From: a bacterium
GTDB lineage: Bacteria; Planctomycetota; Planctomycetia; Pirellulales; Pirellulaceae
DNA length: 64,000 bases
NCBI GenBank assembly: GCA_030430075.1
Contig: JAUIGN010000001.1
Coordinates: 186,001 to 250,000 of the forward strand
Direction of reading: 5' to 3'
Positions 18,148 to 27,530 of the stretch are shown piece after piece; the first letter of the stretch is position 1; the number at the start of each line of letters is the position of its first letter. Position numbers and translations under genes: made by a program. The notes beneath the pieces were generated by a model. That model ran no database searches. It saw nothing but the letters and a program-made list of their open reading frames with translations, and was not told the DNA's origin.

Positions 18148-19131
18148 TCACACTTCGCCCGGGGTGTTCTCGATCGTCTTCAGCAGTTTCCGCCCCAACG
18201 GCGGGTTGTACGAGGTCCAGTTGCTGTCGGCATTGGCGTCTTCCTGGATAATCTGCGTGGCACTCTGGATCTTTGAATCCAGGTTGTCCAGAAAGTGCAG
18301 CGTGATCGCTTCCAAGGTCATCGGCAGCTTCGGGCTGCCGTATTCATATTGGCCGTGATGGCTGACGATCATGTGTTGCAGCCGAATGTGCGTCTCCTTG
18401 GGAAACGGCTCTCCGGACAGCTGTTCCGCCTCGCGGACCTTGGCATCCAGGATGCCGACGCCTTGCACGACGTGGCCGATCATCTGTCCGGCATCGGTGT
18501 AGGCCAGTTCACGTTCGAAGCTCAGCTCTTCAATCTTGCCGACATCATGCAGGAAGGCACCCATCACCAGCAGGTCCGTGTCGACGACGTCATAATGCCC
18601 GCCCACGGACGCGCAGAGATCCATCAGGCTAACAACGTGCTCGATCAGACCACCCTTGTAGGCATGGTGCAATTTGATTCCGGCAGGAGCCGACGAGTAC
18701 TTGGCCATGAACCCTTCATCAATCAAGAAGCATTCGGCCAGGCTCCGCAGATGCGGATCCTTCATGGCCCGTAGATGTTCGGAAACGCGTACCACGAACT
18801 TGTCGACGTCGTCCGACGTCAGAGTGGCGAAATCGGCTTCGTCGACCTTCTCCCGGACCGTCTTCTCCACGTGGCTGAGGATGATCTGCAGGTTTCCGTT
18901 GTAGACCTGGGTCGCCCCTTCGACTCGCAGATAGTCGCCTGCCTCGAAACTTGCATAGACGCGCTCATTCGAATTCCACATCATTCCGACCATCGAACCG
19001 GTCTTATCGGTGAGGCGGACCTGCAGATAGAGATTGCCGTTCCGGTTGGCGCGTAGTTGCTTTTCAGCAACCAGGAAAACCTCGTCGAGGTTCTCGTTTT
19101 CGCCAAGTTGAGCAATGAAGCGGCGTGACAT
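18148..19131 (-). CDS. 3'-5' exoribonuclease YhaM-like (OB-fold + HD domain)
   Basis: 327-aa protein with an N-terminal OB-fold nucleic-acid-binding domain (about 1-95, LYLQVRLTDKTGSMVGMMW) and an HD metal-dependent hydrolase domain (about 150-290) with HHAYKGGLIEH and FLHDVGK, then HHGQYEYGSPK. This is the YhaM architecture, known as a 3'-5' exoribonuclease in Gram-positive bacteria. The ATG at 19131 has GAAGGA just upstream, and the longer frame from 19425 is ignored. It lies alone, divergent from the prolyl-tRNA synthetase gene. The activity is inferred from the family. Confidence 0.88.
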   Translation of the reverse strand: MSRRFIAQLGENENLDEVFLVAEKQLRANRNGNLYLQVRLTDKTGSMVGMMWNSNERVYASFEAGDYLRVEGATQVYNGNLQIILSHVEKTVREKVDEADFATLTSDDVDKFVVRVSEHLRAMKDPHLRSLAECFLIDEGFMAKYSSAPAGIKLHHAYKGGLIEHVVSLMDLCASVGGHYDVVDTDLLVMGAFLHDVGKIEELSFERELAYTDAGQMIGHVVQGVGILDAKVREAEQLSGEPFPKETHIRLQHMIVSHHGQYEYGSPKLPMTLEAITLHFLDNLDSKIQSATQIIQEDANADSNWTSYNPPLGRKLLKTIENTPGEV

Positions 19132-19713
19132 AGGTCCTTCTTTCCAGAGTAGGGGCGCGACGAAATTGCCAAACCGGCCGATTCTAGGTCGATCCCAGGA
19201 TCGTCGCAAGCCGCGGCGAAGCCGGTGCGGGCCCCCATCGTTCTGGCTGGCTGTGGCTTCCTGATCCGTGTGGGGCGGTGGTCTTACGAACGAATCGCGG
19301 TTCCGTGCAAACCGCCGCTTCGCCGTCACTTGTAGCAAACATGGCCACAGCCCCGCATATTTCAGCCGGAACGCCACTGCGTCCGATTTGCTCGGCGATC
19401 GCCCGAAACCCGGCCTGGCGTCCAACGGTTGATGAACGGATAACGGATATTGCCGACGTCGCGGGGAACGCCCTAGAATGCCGCCTGAGCTTCAGATGCC
19501 GCGACGGACGCGTGCCTGGTCGCCTGCGGGCCGGTTTCCAGGCGGGTCCCCCGACGGCGAACCGGGGCCGGGCCTCCAACGGAACGGCTGCCCTCCGGCG
19601 GAGAATGTTCCGGACCACGGTGGCCAGGTCGCTTCGAACCGGATCCCGCAGCCTCGGTTCGCGACCGCGACCTGCACCAACGTTCTGCCCCATTACGAAA
19701 GAGCAAGAGAGAC
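19132..19713. other. Divergent intergenic region before proS
   Basis: About 580 bp between the YhaM-like gene and prolyl-tRNA synthetase. Reading frames exist on both strands but are Arg/Pro-rich and resemble no family. No T-box-like leader was recognised. It should contain two promoters. Confidence 0.35.
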
Positions 19714-21240
19714 ATGGCCAAGAAAGCCAAGACTGCGATCAGCCCGACGCGCGAGGAAGACTATCCCGAGTGGTATCAGCAGGTGATTCGAGCCGCCGAT
19801 CTGGCCGAAATCTCCCCCGTCCGCGGCTGCATGGTCATCAAACCGTGGGGGTGGGCAATCTGGGAGAACATGCAACGCGAGCTGGATCGGATGTTCAAGG
19901 AGACGGGGCACGAGAACGCCTATTTCCCGCTCTTCATTCCGATGAGCTATCTGGAGAAAGAGGCCGAGCATGTGGAAGGATTCGCCAAGGAATGTGCGGT
20001 CGTCACGCATCACCGGTTGGAACCGAATGCCGACGGGGATGGCCTCACCCCTGCCGGACCGCTCGAGGAACCGCTGATCGTCCGTCCTACCAGCGAGACG
20101 ATTATCGGCGTCATGTACGCCAAGTGGATTCAGTCGTATCGCGACCTCCCGATCCTGATCAACCAATGGGCCAATGTCGTCCGCTGGGAGATGCGCACGC
20201 GGATGTTTCTCCGCACGGCCGAATTTCTTTGGCAGGAGGGGCACACGGCGCACGCCACGCGGCAAGAGGCCCTGGACGAAACTCGGTTGATGCTGGATGT
20301 CTACGCCCGGTTCGCCGAAGAGTTCATGGCAATGCCGGTGATCAAGGGCGAGAAGACGGCGGACGAGCGGTTTCCGGGCGCGGTCCAGACGCTATCGATC
20401 GAGGCCATGATGCAAGACCGCAAGGCGCTTCAGGCGGGAACGTCCCACTTTCTCGGTCAGAACTTTTCCCGCGCCCAGGACATGACCTTTCAAAATCAGG
20501 AGGGCGAAGAGGAGTTCTGCTGGACGACTTCCTGGGGTGTTTCGACCCGCCTGGTCGGCGCGCTGATCATGACCCACTCTGACGACGACGGCCTCGTTCT
20601 ACCGCCGCGCCTGGCTCCCAAGCACGTCGTCATCCTGCCGATTTGCCGGAGTGACGAAGATCGAGCAACCGTGTTGCCCTACTGTGAATCGCTCAAACAA
20701 GACCTGGCAAAGCAAACATTCGCCGAACGGCCGGTCGAAGTCATGATTGACGACCGTGATCTCCGCGGCGGCGAGAAGAACTGGTATCACATCAAGCGGG
20801 GCGTTCCGCTCCGCGTTGAGGTCGGGCCCAAGGACATTGCCAAGAATGGGGTCTTCGTCGGTCGCCGTGACACGGGCGAGAAGTCGCCTGCGGGGCGTGA
20901 CGAATTTGTTACCAACATTGGCCGCACCCTGGAATCCATCCAGGAAAACCTGTTCGCCCGCGCCTTGAAATTGCGCGAAGACAATACGCGTCCCATCGGG
21001 GATCTGGAGGAATTCAAGGCGTTCTTCACCGCCAAGAACACGAAGAAACCGGAGATCCATGGCGGCTTTGCCAGTTGCCACTTTGTCGAAGACCCTGCCG
21101 TTCTGGAACTGTTGAAAAAGCTGAAGGTCACCATTCGCTGCGTGCCGCTCGCCGCGGACGACGAATCGGCCCCCGAGGGCACCTGCATTTTCACCGGTCA
21201 GCCGACCCGGCAACGGGGGATCTTCGCCAAAGCCTATTGA
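19714..21240 (+). CDS. proS: Proline--tRNA ligase (archaeal/eukaryote-like type)
   Basis: Class II aminoacyl-tRNA synthetase that charges tRNA(Pro). The 508-aa length, the absence of the bacterial editing insertion, and a C-terminus ending in Ala-Tyr match the archaeal/eukaryote-like (family I) enzyme, not E. coli ProS. Visible motifs include YFPLFIPMSYLEKEAEHVEGF, RPTSETIIG and the motif 2 segment NVVRWEMRTRMFLRTAEFLWQEGHTAH. A C-terminal anticodon-binding domain (from about 300, PPRLAPKHVVILPI) and the zinc-binding-like extension follow. Bacteria with this type are known in several phyla, including planctomycetes. AGAGAGACATGG-like sequence before the ATG provides a ribosome-binding site. 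Confidence 0.95.
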   Translation: MAKKAKTAISPTREEDYPEWYQQVIRAADLAEISPVRGCMVIKPWGWAIWENMQRELDRMFKETGHENAYFPLFIPMSYLEKEAEHVEGFAKECAVVTHHRLEPNADGDGLTPAGPLEEPLIVRPTSETIIGVMYAKWIQSYRDLPILINQWANVVRWEMRTRMFLRTAEFLWQEGHTAHATRQEALDETRLMLDVYARFAEEFMAMPVIKGEKTADERFPGAVQTLSIEAMMQDRKALQAGTSHFLGQNFSRAQDMTFQNQEGEEEFCWTTSWGVSTRLVGALIMTHSDDDGLVLPPRLAPKHVVILPICRSDEDRATVLPYCESLKQDLAKQTFAERPVEVMIDDRDLRGGEKNWYHIKRGVPLRVEVGPKDIAKNGVFVGRRDTGEKSPAGRDEFVTNIGRTLESIQENLFARALKLREDNTRPIGDLEEFKAFFTAKNTKKPEIHGGFASCHFVEDPAVLELLKKLKVTIRCVPLAADDESAPEGTCIFTGQPTRQRGIFAKAY

Positions 21241-21472
21241 CGTTCATCCGAGGCCTCACGCGGCGATGTTCCTCGCGACATGGGTGACCGGTCGCCGGCG
21301 GCTGTGGACGGCCCGGAGCGGCACAGGGCCCGATCGGGGCGACAACCGTGCGCGCCCCACATGCCCCTCGACCGACCGCGGCAGCCCGGCGACCGCGCTG
21401 CCGCGCCTGCCGCGCTGCGGCGAACTGGCCGATCACCAATCCACGTGTTACTCCAATCCGCATACGGCACCG

Positions 21473-22042
21473 ATGGGCGAAATCCGAAAACCGAAACCTG
21501 TCCTCTTGATGATGGCCATCTTCAGTCGCCATGAAACCGCCCTGGACTGGAGCAGAACGCGTGGTGCGGAAGCCTGGGGGCCGTTGGCGCTGGCCAGCGA
21601 TGTGTTCGCTTTCGACGAAACGCCCTATTACGAAAAGACCATGGGGCCGGCGCTGAAGAAGCAACTCTTGGCGTTTGAACCACTGGTCGACCCCGGGCAA
21701 CTCGCCGCACTCAAGCACACCACCAACCAGTGGGAAGCCGAGTACGCCGACAAACACGGACGCGAGCACGGGAGTTCCGAGCCGCGGCCGCTGAATCTGG
21801 ACCCCGGCTATCTTTCGGAAGCCAAGCTGGTGCTGGCGACGACCAAGGACCGCGACCACCGCATCTACCTGGGAGACGGCATCTTCGCGGAAGTGACCCT
21901 GCATTATCATGCCGGCCAATGGCGATCACGCGCCTGGACGTACCCGGACTACCAGCGGCCCGACTATCACGCATTCTTCTCGGAATGCCGCACCCACCTG
22001 CGGGCACGCTTGCGAATGCCACCACCGTCAGCAGATTTGTAG
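21473..22042 (+). CDS. DUF4416 family protein
   Basis: 189-aa soluble protein matching the DUF4416 pattern: MGEIRKPKPVLLMMAIFSR at the start, FAFDETPYYEKTMG, LVDPGQLAALKHTTN, NLDPGYLSEAKLVLATTKDRDHRIYLGDGIFAEVTL, and WTYPDYQRPDYHAFF. The family is found in planctomycetes, deltaproteobacteria and others and has no known function. The ATG at 21473 begins the conserved region; the upstream in-frame stretch is non-family. It follows proS by 232 bp on the same strand. Confidence 0.85.
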   Translation: MGEIRKPKPVLLMMAIFSRHETALDWSRTRGAEAWGPLALASDVFAFDETPYYEKTMGPALKKQLLAFEPLVDPGQLAALKHTTNQWEAEYADKHGREHGSSEPRPLNLDPGYLSEAKLVLATTKDRDHRIYLGDGIFAEVTLHYHAGQWRSRAWTYPDYQRPDYHAFFSECRTHLRARLRMPPPSADL

Positions 22043-22437
22043 ACCAGTGACTTGTCAAAAGCACGCATCAGGCCAAGCGAAAAGCAGCGGGGGAGCGTGT
22101 TGGCGTAAGGGAGTCCTCGTCCGCATCTGGGGATTGGAAGGCACCGCTTGTAGTTGATGACACGTTTCTGCAAGATGACAGGTCCGCTCGCGTCGCGCAC
22201 AGCATGGGCTACGGAAGGGCGCCAGAACGACTGCCTCCATTCCCCTGTCGCTGCCGACGCGAGGAACGAGGCACGAGCCGACGTTTCCACCGACTTTCCT
22301 CCGCTCCACCGTTCTTCCCTTGGTCCTGCGGCGGGTTACCATGGGCGTGGTGAGCCTGACACAGGAAATTGAGAACGCACCAGTCGAACAGCTTGGCCTG
22401 ACCCCGATCCCCCTCCGCGTCCCATGTTGACCACCTC
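22043..22437. other. Intergenic region holding dispersed element copy B
   Basis: 395 bp between DUF4416 and the WecA-like gene. It carries the second 54-bp element at 22153-22206. No supported small gene or RNA is seen; the remaining sequence probably holds the promoter of the polysaccharide genes. Confidence 0.4.
22153..22206. repeat. Dispersed 54-bp element, copy B
   Basis: Same-length match to 3355-3408 (about 39/54 identities), identical for 10 bases at both ends. The copies are about 19 kb apart, in the same orientation and in non-coding DNA. Confidence 0.4.
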
Positions 22438-23577
22438 ATGAATCTGCAATCAACGCTCTGGTTTGTGGGGGGGACCGTGATCCCCAGCATGTTCGTCGCC
22501 TGGGCGGCAACGCTGCTGGCACGCAGGTTTGGTCCTCGCTGGGGTCTGCTTGATCAGCCGAACGCTCGGAAGGTGCATGTCACCCCGACGCCGCTGGGCG
22601 GCGGCCTCGGGATTGCGGTCGGCGTGCTGGTGCCATTTCTGTTGGGGCAGATGGCGCTTTGGCTAACCGTCGCCACGCCGTCCCTGATCGATGTCATCCC
22701 CCAGTTTGCTGACCACCTACCGGGCCTGGCCAAGCGTGCACCGAGCCTCTGGGTGTTGCTCGGCGGCGCCAGTGTGCTGATGGCAGTGGGTCTGATCGAC
22801 GACAAACGGGGGCTCGACTGGCGGCTGCGCATCTGCCTTCAATTTCTGGTTGCCGCCTTTTGCGTCGTCACCCAGGGCTGGCGGCTGACGGCCTTCATTG
22901 ACATGCCGGGAAGTTGGCTGATCTCGATGATCCTGTCCACCATCTGGATTGTGGCGTTGATCAATGCCTTCAATATGCTGGACAACATGGACGGTCTGTC
23001 AGCCGGCGTCGCCGCAATCGCATCGGCACTTCTGGCAACGGTCATGTTGATTTCACCCGACCCGGCGACGCAACAGCCCCAGTTGTTCGTGGCCGGTTTC
23101 CTGCTGGTGCTGGTCGGAGCGCTGCTCGGTTTCCTCTGGCACAACCGGCCTCCGGCGCGCATTTTCATGGGTGATGCCGGCAGTTACTTCATCGGTTTCT
23201 GCATTGCGATCGCCACCTTGTTGGCCACCTACACCGGTTACGAGAGCCGTGCGCCGCTGGCGATCCTGGCTCCCCTCTGCGTCATGGCCGTCCCCCTCTA
23301 CGACATGACAACGGTGATTTGGATTCGCCTCCGCTCGGGACAAAGCCCGTTCCACGCGGACAAGAACCACTTCTCGCACCGGCTTGTTGAACTCGGACTT
23401 ACGAAGACTCAAGCGGTGCTCACCATCTACCTGATGACCGCGACTTGCGGACTGGGCGCGTTGCTCCTGCATCGCCTCGACCTGTTGGGCGCCATCGTCG
23501 TGGTGGCCATGATCGTTTGCGTTCTGCTCTTGATCGCGATTCTGGAAACCTCGGCCCGTCGCAAGTTGAACGAGTGA
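22438..23577 (+). CDS. Undecaprenyl-phosphate GlcNAc-1-phosphate transferase-like (MraY/WecA/TagO family)
   Basis: 379-aa polytopic membrane enzyme of the MraY/WecA superfamily, which transfers a HexNAc-1-phosphate from UDP to undecaprenyl phosphate to start surface glycan synthesis. Recognised motifs: GLGIAVGV (N-terminal loop), LIDDKRGLDWRLR with the metal-binding Asp pair (about residue 120), NAFNMLDNMDGLSAG (about 178-192), FMGDAGSYFIGF (about 243-254), and the basic loop HADKNHFSHRL (about 304-314). About ten membrane segments are visible. It overlaps the O-antigen ligase gene by 4 bp (GTGA), so translation is probably coupled. Confidence 0.88.
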   Translation: MNLQSTLWFVGGTVIPSMFVAWAATLLARRFGPRWGLLDQPNARKVHVTPTPLGGGLGIAVGVLVPFLLGQMALWLTVATPSLIDVIPQFADHLPGLAKRAPSLWVLLGGASVLMAVGLIDDKRGLDWRLRICLQFLVAAFCVVTQGWRLTAFIDMPGSWLISMILSTIWIVALINAFNMLDNMDGLSAGVAAIASALLATVMLISPDPATQQPQLFVAGFLLVLVGALLGFLWHNRPPARIFMGDAGSYFIGFCIAIATLLATYTGYESRAPLAILAPLCVMAVPLYDMTTVIWIRLRSGQSPFHADKNHFSHRLVELGLTKTQAVLTIYLMTATCGLGALLLHRLDLLGAIVVVAMIVCVLLLIAILETSARRKLNE

Positions 23578-25976
23578 AACGACGCCCACACAACGCGCAC
23601 CACCGGCCTCCGGCCGCGTCCGCTGCACCCGCCGAGGTACGGCTGCAGAGCCTTTGGCTGGCCAGCCTGACCGGACTGCTGGTGGCCACACCGCTGCTCC
23701 CCAGCGAAGCGGCGGTCACCAAGGGTAGCGGCGTGGTCCTGGTCATGCTCTGGCTGCTGCTGTTGGTCGCCTGGAGCACTGCCAAGGTTCTTCGCAAGCA
23801 GGCGGGTTTTCACGGCGGCGCGACCACCTGGTCGTTTGGGGTCGTGCTGGTGCTGATCGTTGCGAGTGCCGTTGCGATGCACTCGCAGGGCCATGCGCGC
23901 CCCATGCTCAATGCCGTTTGGCAATGGCTCAGCTTCGGAGTGGCTTTCGTGCTTTGCCGCCAGACATTTCGCACGGGTCTTCAGCAACGAGCGATCGTGT
24001 CGGTCATGCTGGCGCTGGCCGTCTGCCTGTCCATACACGGCTTCTACCAGACCTTCTACAGCCTGCCCCAAACACGGCGCGATTATCGCGAGGATCCCGA
24101 GGCAGCGCTGGCGGAGGCCGGCCTCGTGGCACCGCCGGGCTCACCCGCGCGGGCCCAATTCGAAAGCCGTCTGAACAGCACCGAGCCGTTGGCGACTTTC
24201 ACGCTGACCAATTCACTGGCCGGCTTCCTGTCTCCCTGGCTGTTGATCGCGGTGGGGACGGCCTGGACCAGTTGGCGAAACACGCAACTCCGCTGGCGAA
24301 CGCTGCCCGGGTTCGTCTTTTGCGGGGTCGTGATCTCCGCATGCTGGATCTTGACCAAGAGCCGGACCGCCACGCTGGCCACGCTCTTCGGCCTGACGTT
24401 GCTGGTGACCTACCTGCGCCGGTCCGGTTGGCGGCCCGATTGGCGATTCATGGCCGGCCTCGTCGTCGCGCCGATCGCCCTGGTGGGATTCGGGCTGCTC
24501 GTCGGCGGCCTCGACCTGCTGGTGCTGACCGAGTCGGTCAAGTCGCTCCGCTATCGTTTCGAGTACTGGCAGGCGACTGCCGCGATGATCGCCGACTACC
24601 CGTGGTTCGGGTGCGGGCCCGGCAATTTCCAGCAGTACTACACGGCATACAAGCTGCCTGGGGCCAGCGAAGTGATCGGCGACCCGCATAACTTCATCCT
24701 GGAAGTTTGGGCAACCGCCGGAACTCCCGCCGGGGTCGCCTTGCTGGTCATGCTGCTTGTCTTCGCGACCCAGGTCCGCCGGGCGTTGGCGACAGGCCGC
24801 CCTGCGGCTGAAGAAGCCGCCCATCAGCCGGCCGGTACCAGCCAGGCGACCCGGCCGACGCCCGGCCGGCGCACCGCAACGTCACCAGCTGCAGCCGAGG
24901 GCGACCCGCGGGACGCGTGGTTCGTCTACCTGGGCGCGGCCGTGGGTGTCTTGATCGCTTTTTTCCCCTGTGGCTTCCTGGTCGGCTACATGCCCGACTT
25001 CGCCCTCCTGGCGATTGCCTTTCCAAGCGGAGCGGTCGCCCTTTGGACGTGCCACGCCTGGGTCGCACAAGGGAGGCTGAATTTGACGTTGCTCTGTTGC
25101 GCCATTGCGGCGTTGCTGGTCAATCTGCTGGCCGCCGGTGGGATGACGTTCGCCGGAGTCAGCATGACGTTGTGGCTGTTGCTGGCCCTGGTGTTGAACA
25201 TGGCCTGCGCCCCGGCAGCTTCCGGCCCGCGCTCTCCCTGGCCAACGTGGGGACTGGCAACCGCCGCCTGGCTGCTCCTCATCCTCTGCCACCAGACGGC
25301 GTACGTCCCGATTCTCAGCAGCAGTTCCCTGTTGGCGGAGGCAGCCACGACCAGGCAGCTTGGCCGATACGTGCAGGCGGAAGCCATTCTGGAGCGTGCC
25401 GCCGCGGCCGACCCGTACTCGGCCGACCCATGGCTGCAGCTGGCCGCCCTCCGCCATCAGCGATGGCTGCTCAGCGACACTGGTCCGCCGCCTGCCGGAT
25501 TTGACGCGGCGGTTAGCGAGATGTCGCGAAGAAATCCGCGATCGGCCGGCTGGCGGTTGCAAGTCGGCCACTGGCACGTCATGGCCTATCGGGCGAAGAA
25601 TCTCGACGAACAGCTCAAGGCAGCCCGAATCGCCTATCACGAGGCAATCGGCCTGTACCCGAACAACAGCGTGGGGCATGCCCATGCGGCCTGGGCAACC
25701 TACCTTGCGGAGGGACCGGAAGCCGCTCAAGCGGAAGCCGCGGCCGCCATCCAGCTCGACGACGTCAACCCGCACCGCGAACAGAAACTGGCGGCGCAGA
25801 CGATTTCCGATCCGGGGCCGCTGTGGTTCACCGATCAACCGCGCGGGCCTGCTGAAGACTGCGAACAAACCATGGCGTTTCTGCGTACGCATAGGCAAGG
25901 GATGGCGTCGCCCGCAGACCAATCGTCGCCGGCATCGGCCGCCCAACCGGCAACCGTCAAGCCACAAACCCCCTGA
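23574..25976 (+). CDS. O-antigen ligase/polymerase (Wzy_C) with C-terminal TPR-like region
   Basis: 800-aa membrane protein of the O-antigen ligase/Wzy superfamily. About twelve N-terminal membrane segments hold the Wzy_C hallmark RYRFEYWQATAAMIADYPWFGCGPGNFQQYY and the PHNFILEVWATAGTPAG segment (about 320-385). A Pro/Ala/Thr-rich cytoplasmic-like insert (about 405-440) follows, then more membrane segments and a periplasmic helical tail resembling TPR repeats (about 590-760), ending in a low-complexity Ala/Pro tail. It either polymerises repeat units or attaches glycan to an acceptor. The GTG start at 23574 overlaps the stop of the WecA-like gene and agrees with the coupled arrangement. Confidence 0.85.
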   Translation: MKRRPHNAHHRPPAASAAPAEVRLQSLWLASLTGLLVATPLLPSEAAVTKGSGVVLVMLWLLLLVAWSTAKVLRKQAGFHGGATTWSFGVVLVLIVASAVAMHSQGHARPMLNAVWQWLSFGVAFVLCRQTFRTGLQQRAIVSVMLALAVCLSIHGFYQTFYSLPQTRRDYREDPEAALAEAGLVAPPGSPARAQFESRLNSTEPLATFTLTNSLAGFLSPWLLIAVGTAWTSWRNTQLRWRTLPGFVFCGVVISACWILTKSRTATLATLFGLTLLVTYLRRSGWRPDWRFMAGLVVAPIALVGFGLLVGGLDLLVLTESVKSLRYRFEYWQATAAMIADYPWFGCGPGNFQQYYTAYKLPGASEVIGDPHNFILEVWATAGTPAGVALLVMLLVFATQVRRALATGRPAAEEAAHQPAGTSQATRPTPGRRTATSPAAAEGDPRDAWFVYLGAAVGVLIAFFPCGFLVGYMPDFALLAIAFPSGAVALWTCHAWVAQGRLNLTLLCCAIAALLVNLLAAGGMTFAGVSMTLWLLLALVLNMACAPAASGPRSPWPTWGLATAAWLLLILCHQTAYVPILSSSSLLAEAATTRQLGRYVQAEAILERAAAADPYSADPWLQLAALRHQRWLLSDTGPPPAGFDAAVSEMSRRNPRSAGWRLQVGHWHVMAYRAKNLDEQLKAARIAYHEAIGLYPNNSVGHAHAAWATYLAEGPEAAQAEAAAAIQLDDVNPHREQKLAAQTISDPGPLWFTDQPRGPAEDCEQTMAFLRTHRQGMASPADQSSPASAAQPATVKPQTP

Positions 25977-26146
25977 AATCGCCGGTCGTTTCCGCCACTG
26001 GCAGGGCGAGCGAATGCCGGGCAAAATGGTGGTTGGAAGGCGGCGTTGCCTATCGCCGGTCGTGCTTCGCCAGCATATCTTCCCACCCGATCGATGTCTC
26101 GCCGGACGACGACCCTCAGAAGCCCTGGTATTGGAGAGCCGCTACG

Positions 26147-27325
26147 ATGCGCACGTTATGGATCGCAATCGCCACCGCCGTCATTGGTTGCTCAACGGGG
26201 CTCGCGCTGACCTACTATGAAGCGGCCACGATCGAAGACCAATTCGACGTCAGCTACGGGAGCCATGACGCCGATACCTCGCCGGATGAAGTGGTCCCCA
26301 ATGCCAAGGTGGTCGTGGTGGGGAACGAGACTTTCGACTTCGGGACGCTGGAGCGAAATCAAACGGGTACCTGTACTTTCACGATCCGGAATGAGAGTGT
26401 CGCCACGCTGTCCGTCGGTTTGGAGGGAGTGAGCTGCGGTCTCTGCATCCAGACGGAATTCTCAGACGCTGAGGTTCCGACAGGCCAGGAGTTCTCTTTC
26501 GACGTCGACTACACGACCCACAAGGAGGGTCCCCAATTCTCCGAGTATGTCGAGATGAAGACCAGTGATCCCGTCAATCCGGTGATTCGCTTCAACATCA
26601 CCGGCTACGTCACCAAACGCATGCGTTTCTCGAAACGCGAAATCTTGCTGGGCGACATCTCCGCCGGCGAGGACGTGAGCTCGGAATTTCGTATCTACGG
26701 ATTCGACAACGAACCGATGGAGATCATCGGCCACGAGTTTTCCGACACGCTGTCGGCCCGCTTCTTCAAACTCGAACTTACGCCGCTCGAGCCGGAGGAA
26801 TATCAGGAACAGGAGCCCCGAGCGAATTCGGCATACCAGGCGACTCTCCGCCTGACACAGGGCAAGCCGCTCGGCCCGTTGGCCCAGTCCGTGGTCATCA
26901 AGGCACGTTTCGGCGAACATGAAGGCGAGGGTGAAATAGCAATCCGCGGCAAGATCGTCAGCGACATCCTGCTGATCGGCGGTCGCGACTTCCTCCATGG
27001 GCGGAGCCTGGTACAGTTGCGGACGATCGATGGTACCCAGGGGCATGACACCACGCTGCGGATCCGCGTCCGCGGCCCGCACCGTGATCAAGTCAAGTTG
27101 AGCGTTGGTGACATTGATCCCGAGGGAATTCTCACGGCCAGCATTGGCGAGCCCACCGTCGTGGGGAGCGGTTATCTCTATCCGCTCCACATCAAGATCC
27201 CCCCCGGATCTCCCTCGGTGAATCGGCTCGGTTCCCAGCAAGGCAAGGTCGGCAGAATCAACATCGAAACGACACATCCGTCCGCCAAACTGGTCCCGGT
27301 CTACGTCAGCTTTGCCGTCAAATGA
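26147..27325 (+). CDS. DUF1573 domain protein, membrane-anchored
   Basis: 392-aa exported protein with an N-terminal hydrophobic segment (about 4-20) and a DUF1573 Ig-like domain (about 55-165; FDFGTLERNQTGTCTFTIRN and the Cys pair in SCGLC). The rest (about 170-390) looks like two further beta-sandwich domains. DUF1573 proteins are abundant in planctomycetes and Bacteroidetes but have no assigned function. GGAGA about 9 bp before the ATG at 26147 supports the start. The following haem lipoprotein gene begins about 205 bp later, so joint expression is possible but not shown. Confidence 0.8.
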   Translation: MRTLWIAIATAVIGCSTGLALTYYEAATIEDQFDVSYGSHDADTSPDEVVPNAKVVVVGNETFDFGTLERNQTGTCTFTIRNESVATLSVGLEGVSCGLCIQTEFSDAEVPTGQEFSFDVDYTTHKEGPQFSEYVEMKTSDPVNPVIRFNITGYVTKRMRFSKREILLGDISAGEDVSSEFRIYGFDNEPMEIIGHEFSDTLSARFFKLELTPLEPEEYQEQEPRANSAYQATLRLTQGKPLGPLAQSVVIKARFGEHEGEGEIAIRGKIVSDILLIGGRDFLHGRSLVQLRTIDGTQGHDTTLRIRVRGPHRDQVKLSVGDIDPEGILTASIGEPTVVGSGYLYPLHIKIPPGSPSVNRLGSQQGKVGRINIETTHPSAKLVPVYVSFAVK

Positions 27326-27530
27326 GCGCGGGGACGGCTGCCGAGCCGGCGATCGTGTGAGGCTGCCAAAACAGGCGGCCAAAACAGGCGATTCACCCAC
27401 GCCACGGCGAGGCTTACTGCGGCAGGTTGCGTGACGCCTGGCACGACAACCAGGTTGGTATGCGGAATGTGGGCCGCATCAGGTATCATGAGGCCGCTTA
27501 ACCGCAGGCCTGGACAAGGATGGACTTTAT

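Noticed and set aside
19184..19693. 169-aa minus-strand frame upstream of proS
   Set aside because: Arg/Pro-rich composition with no domain or start signal; treated as non-coding.
27455..27475. Sigma-54 site upstream of the multihaem lipoprotein
   Set aside because: TGGCACG occurs but GG-N10 is not followed by GC.
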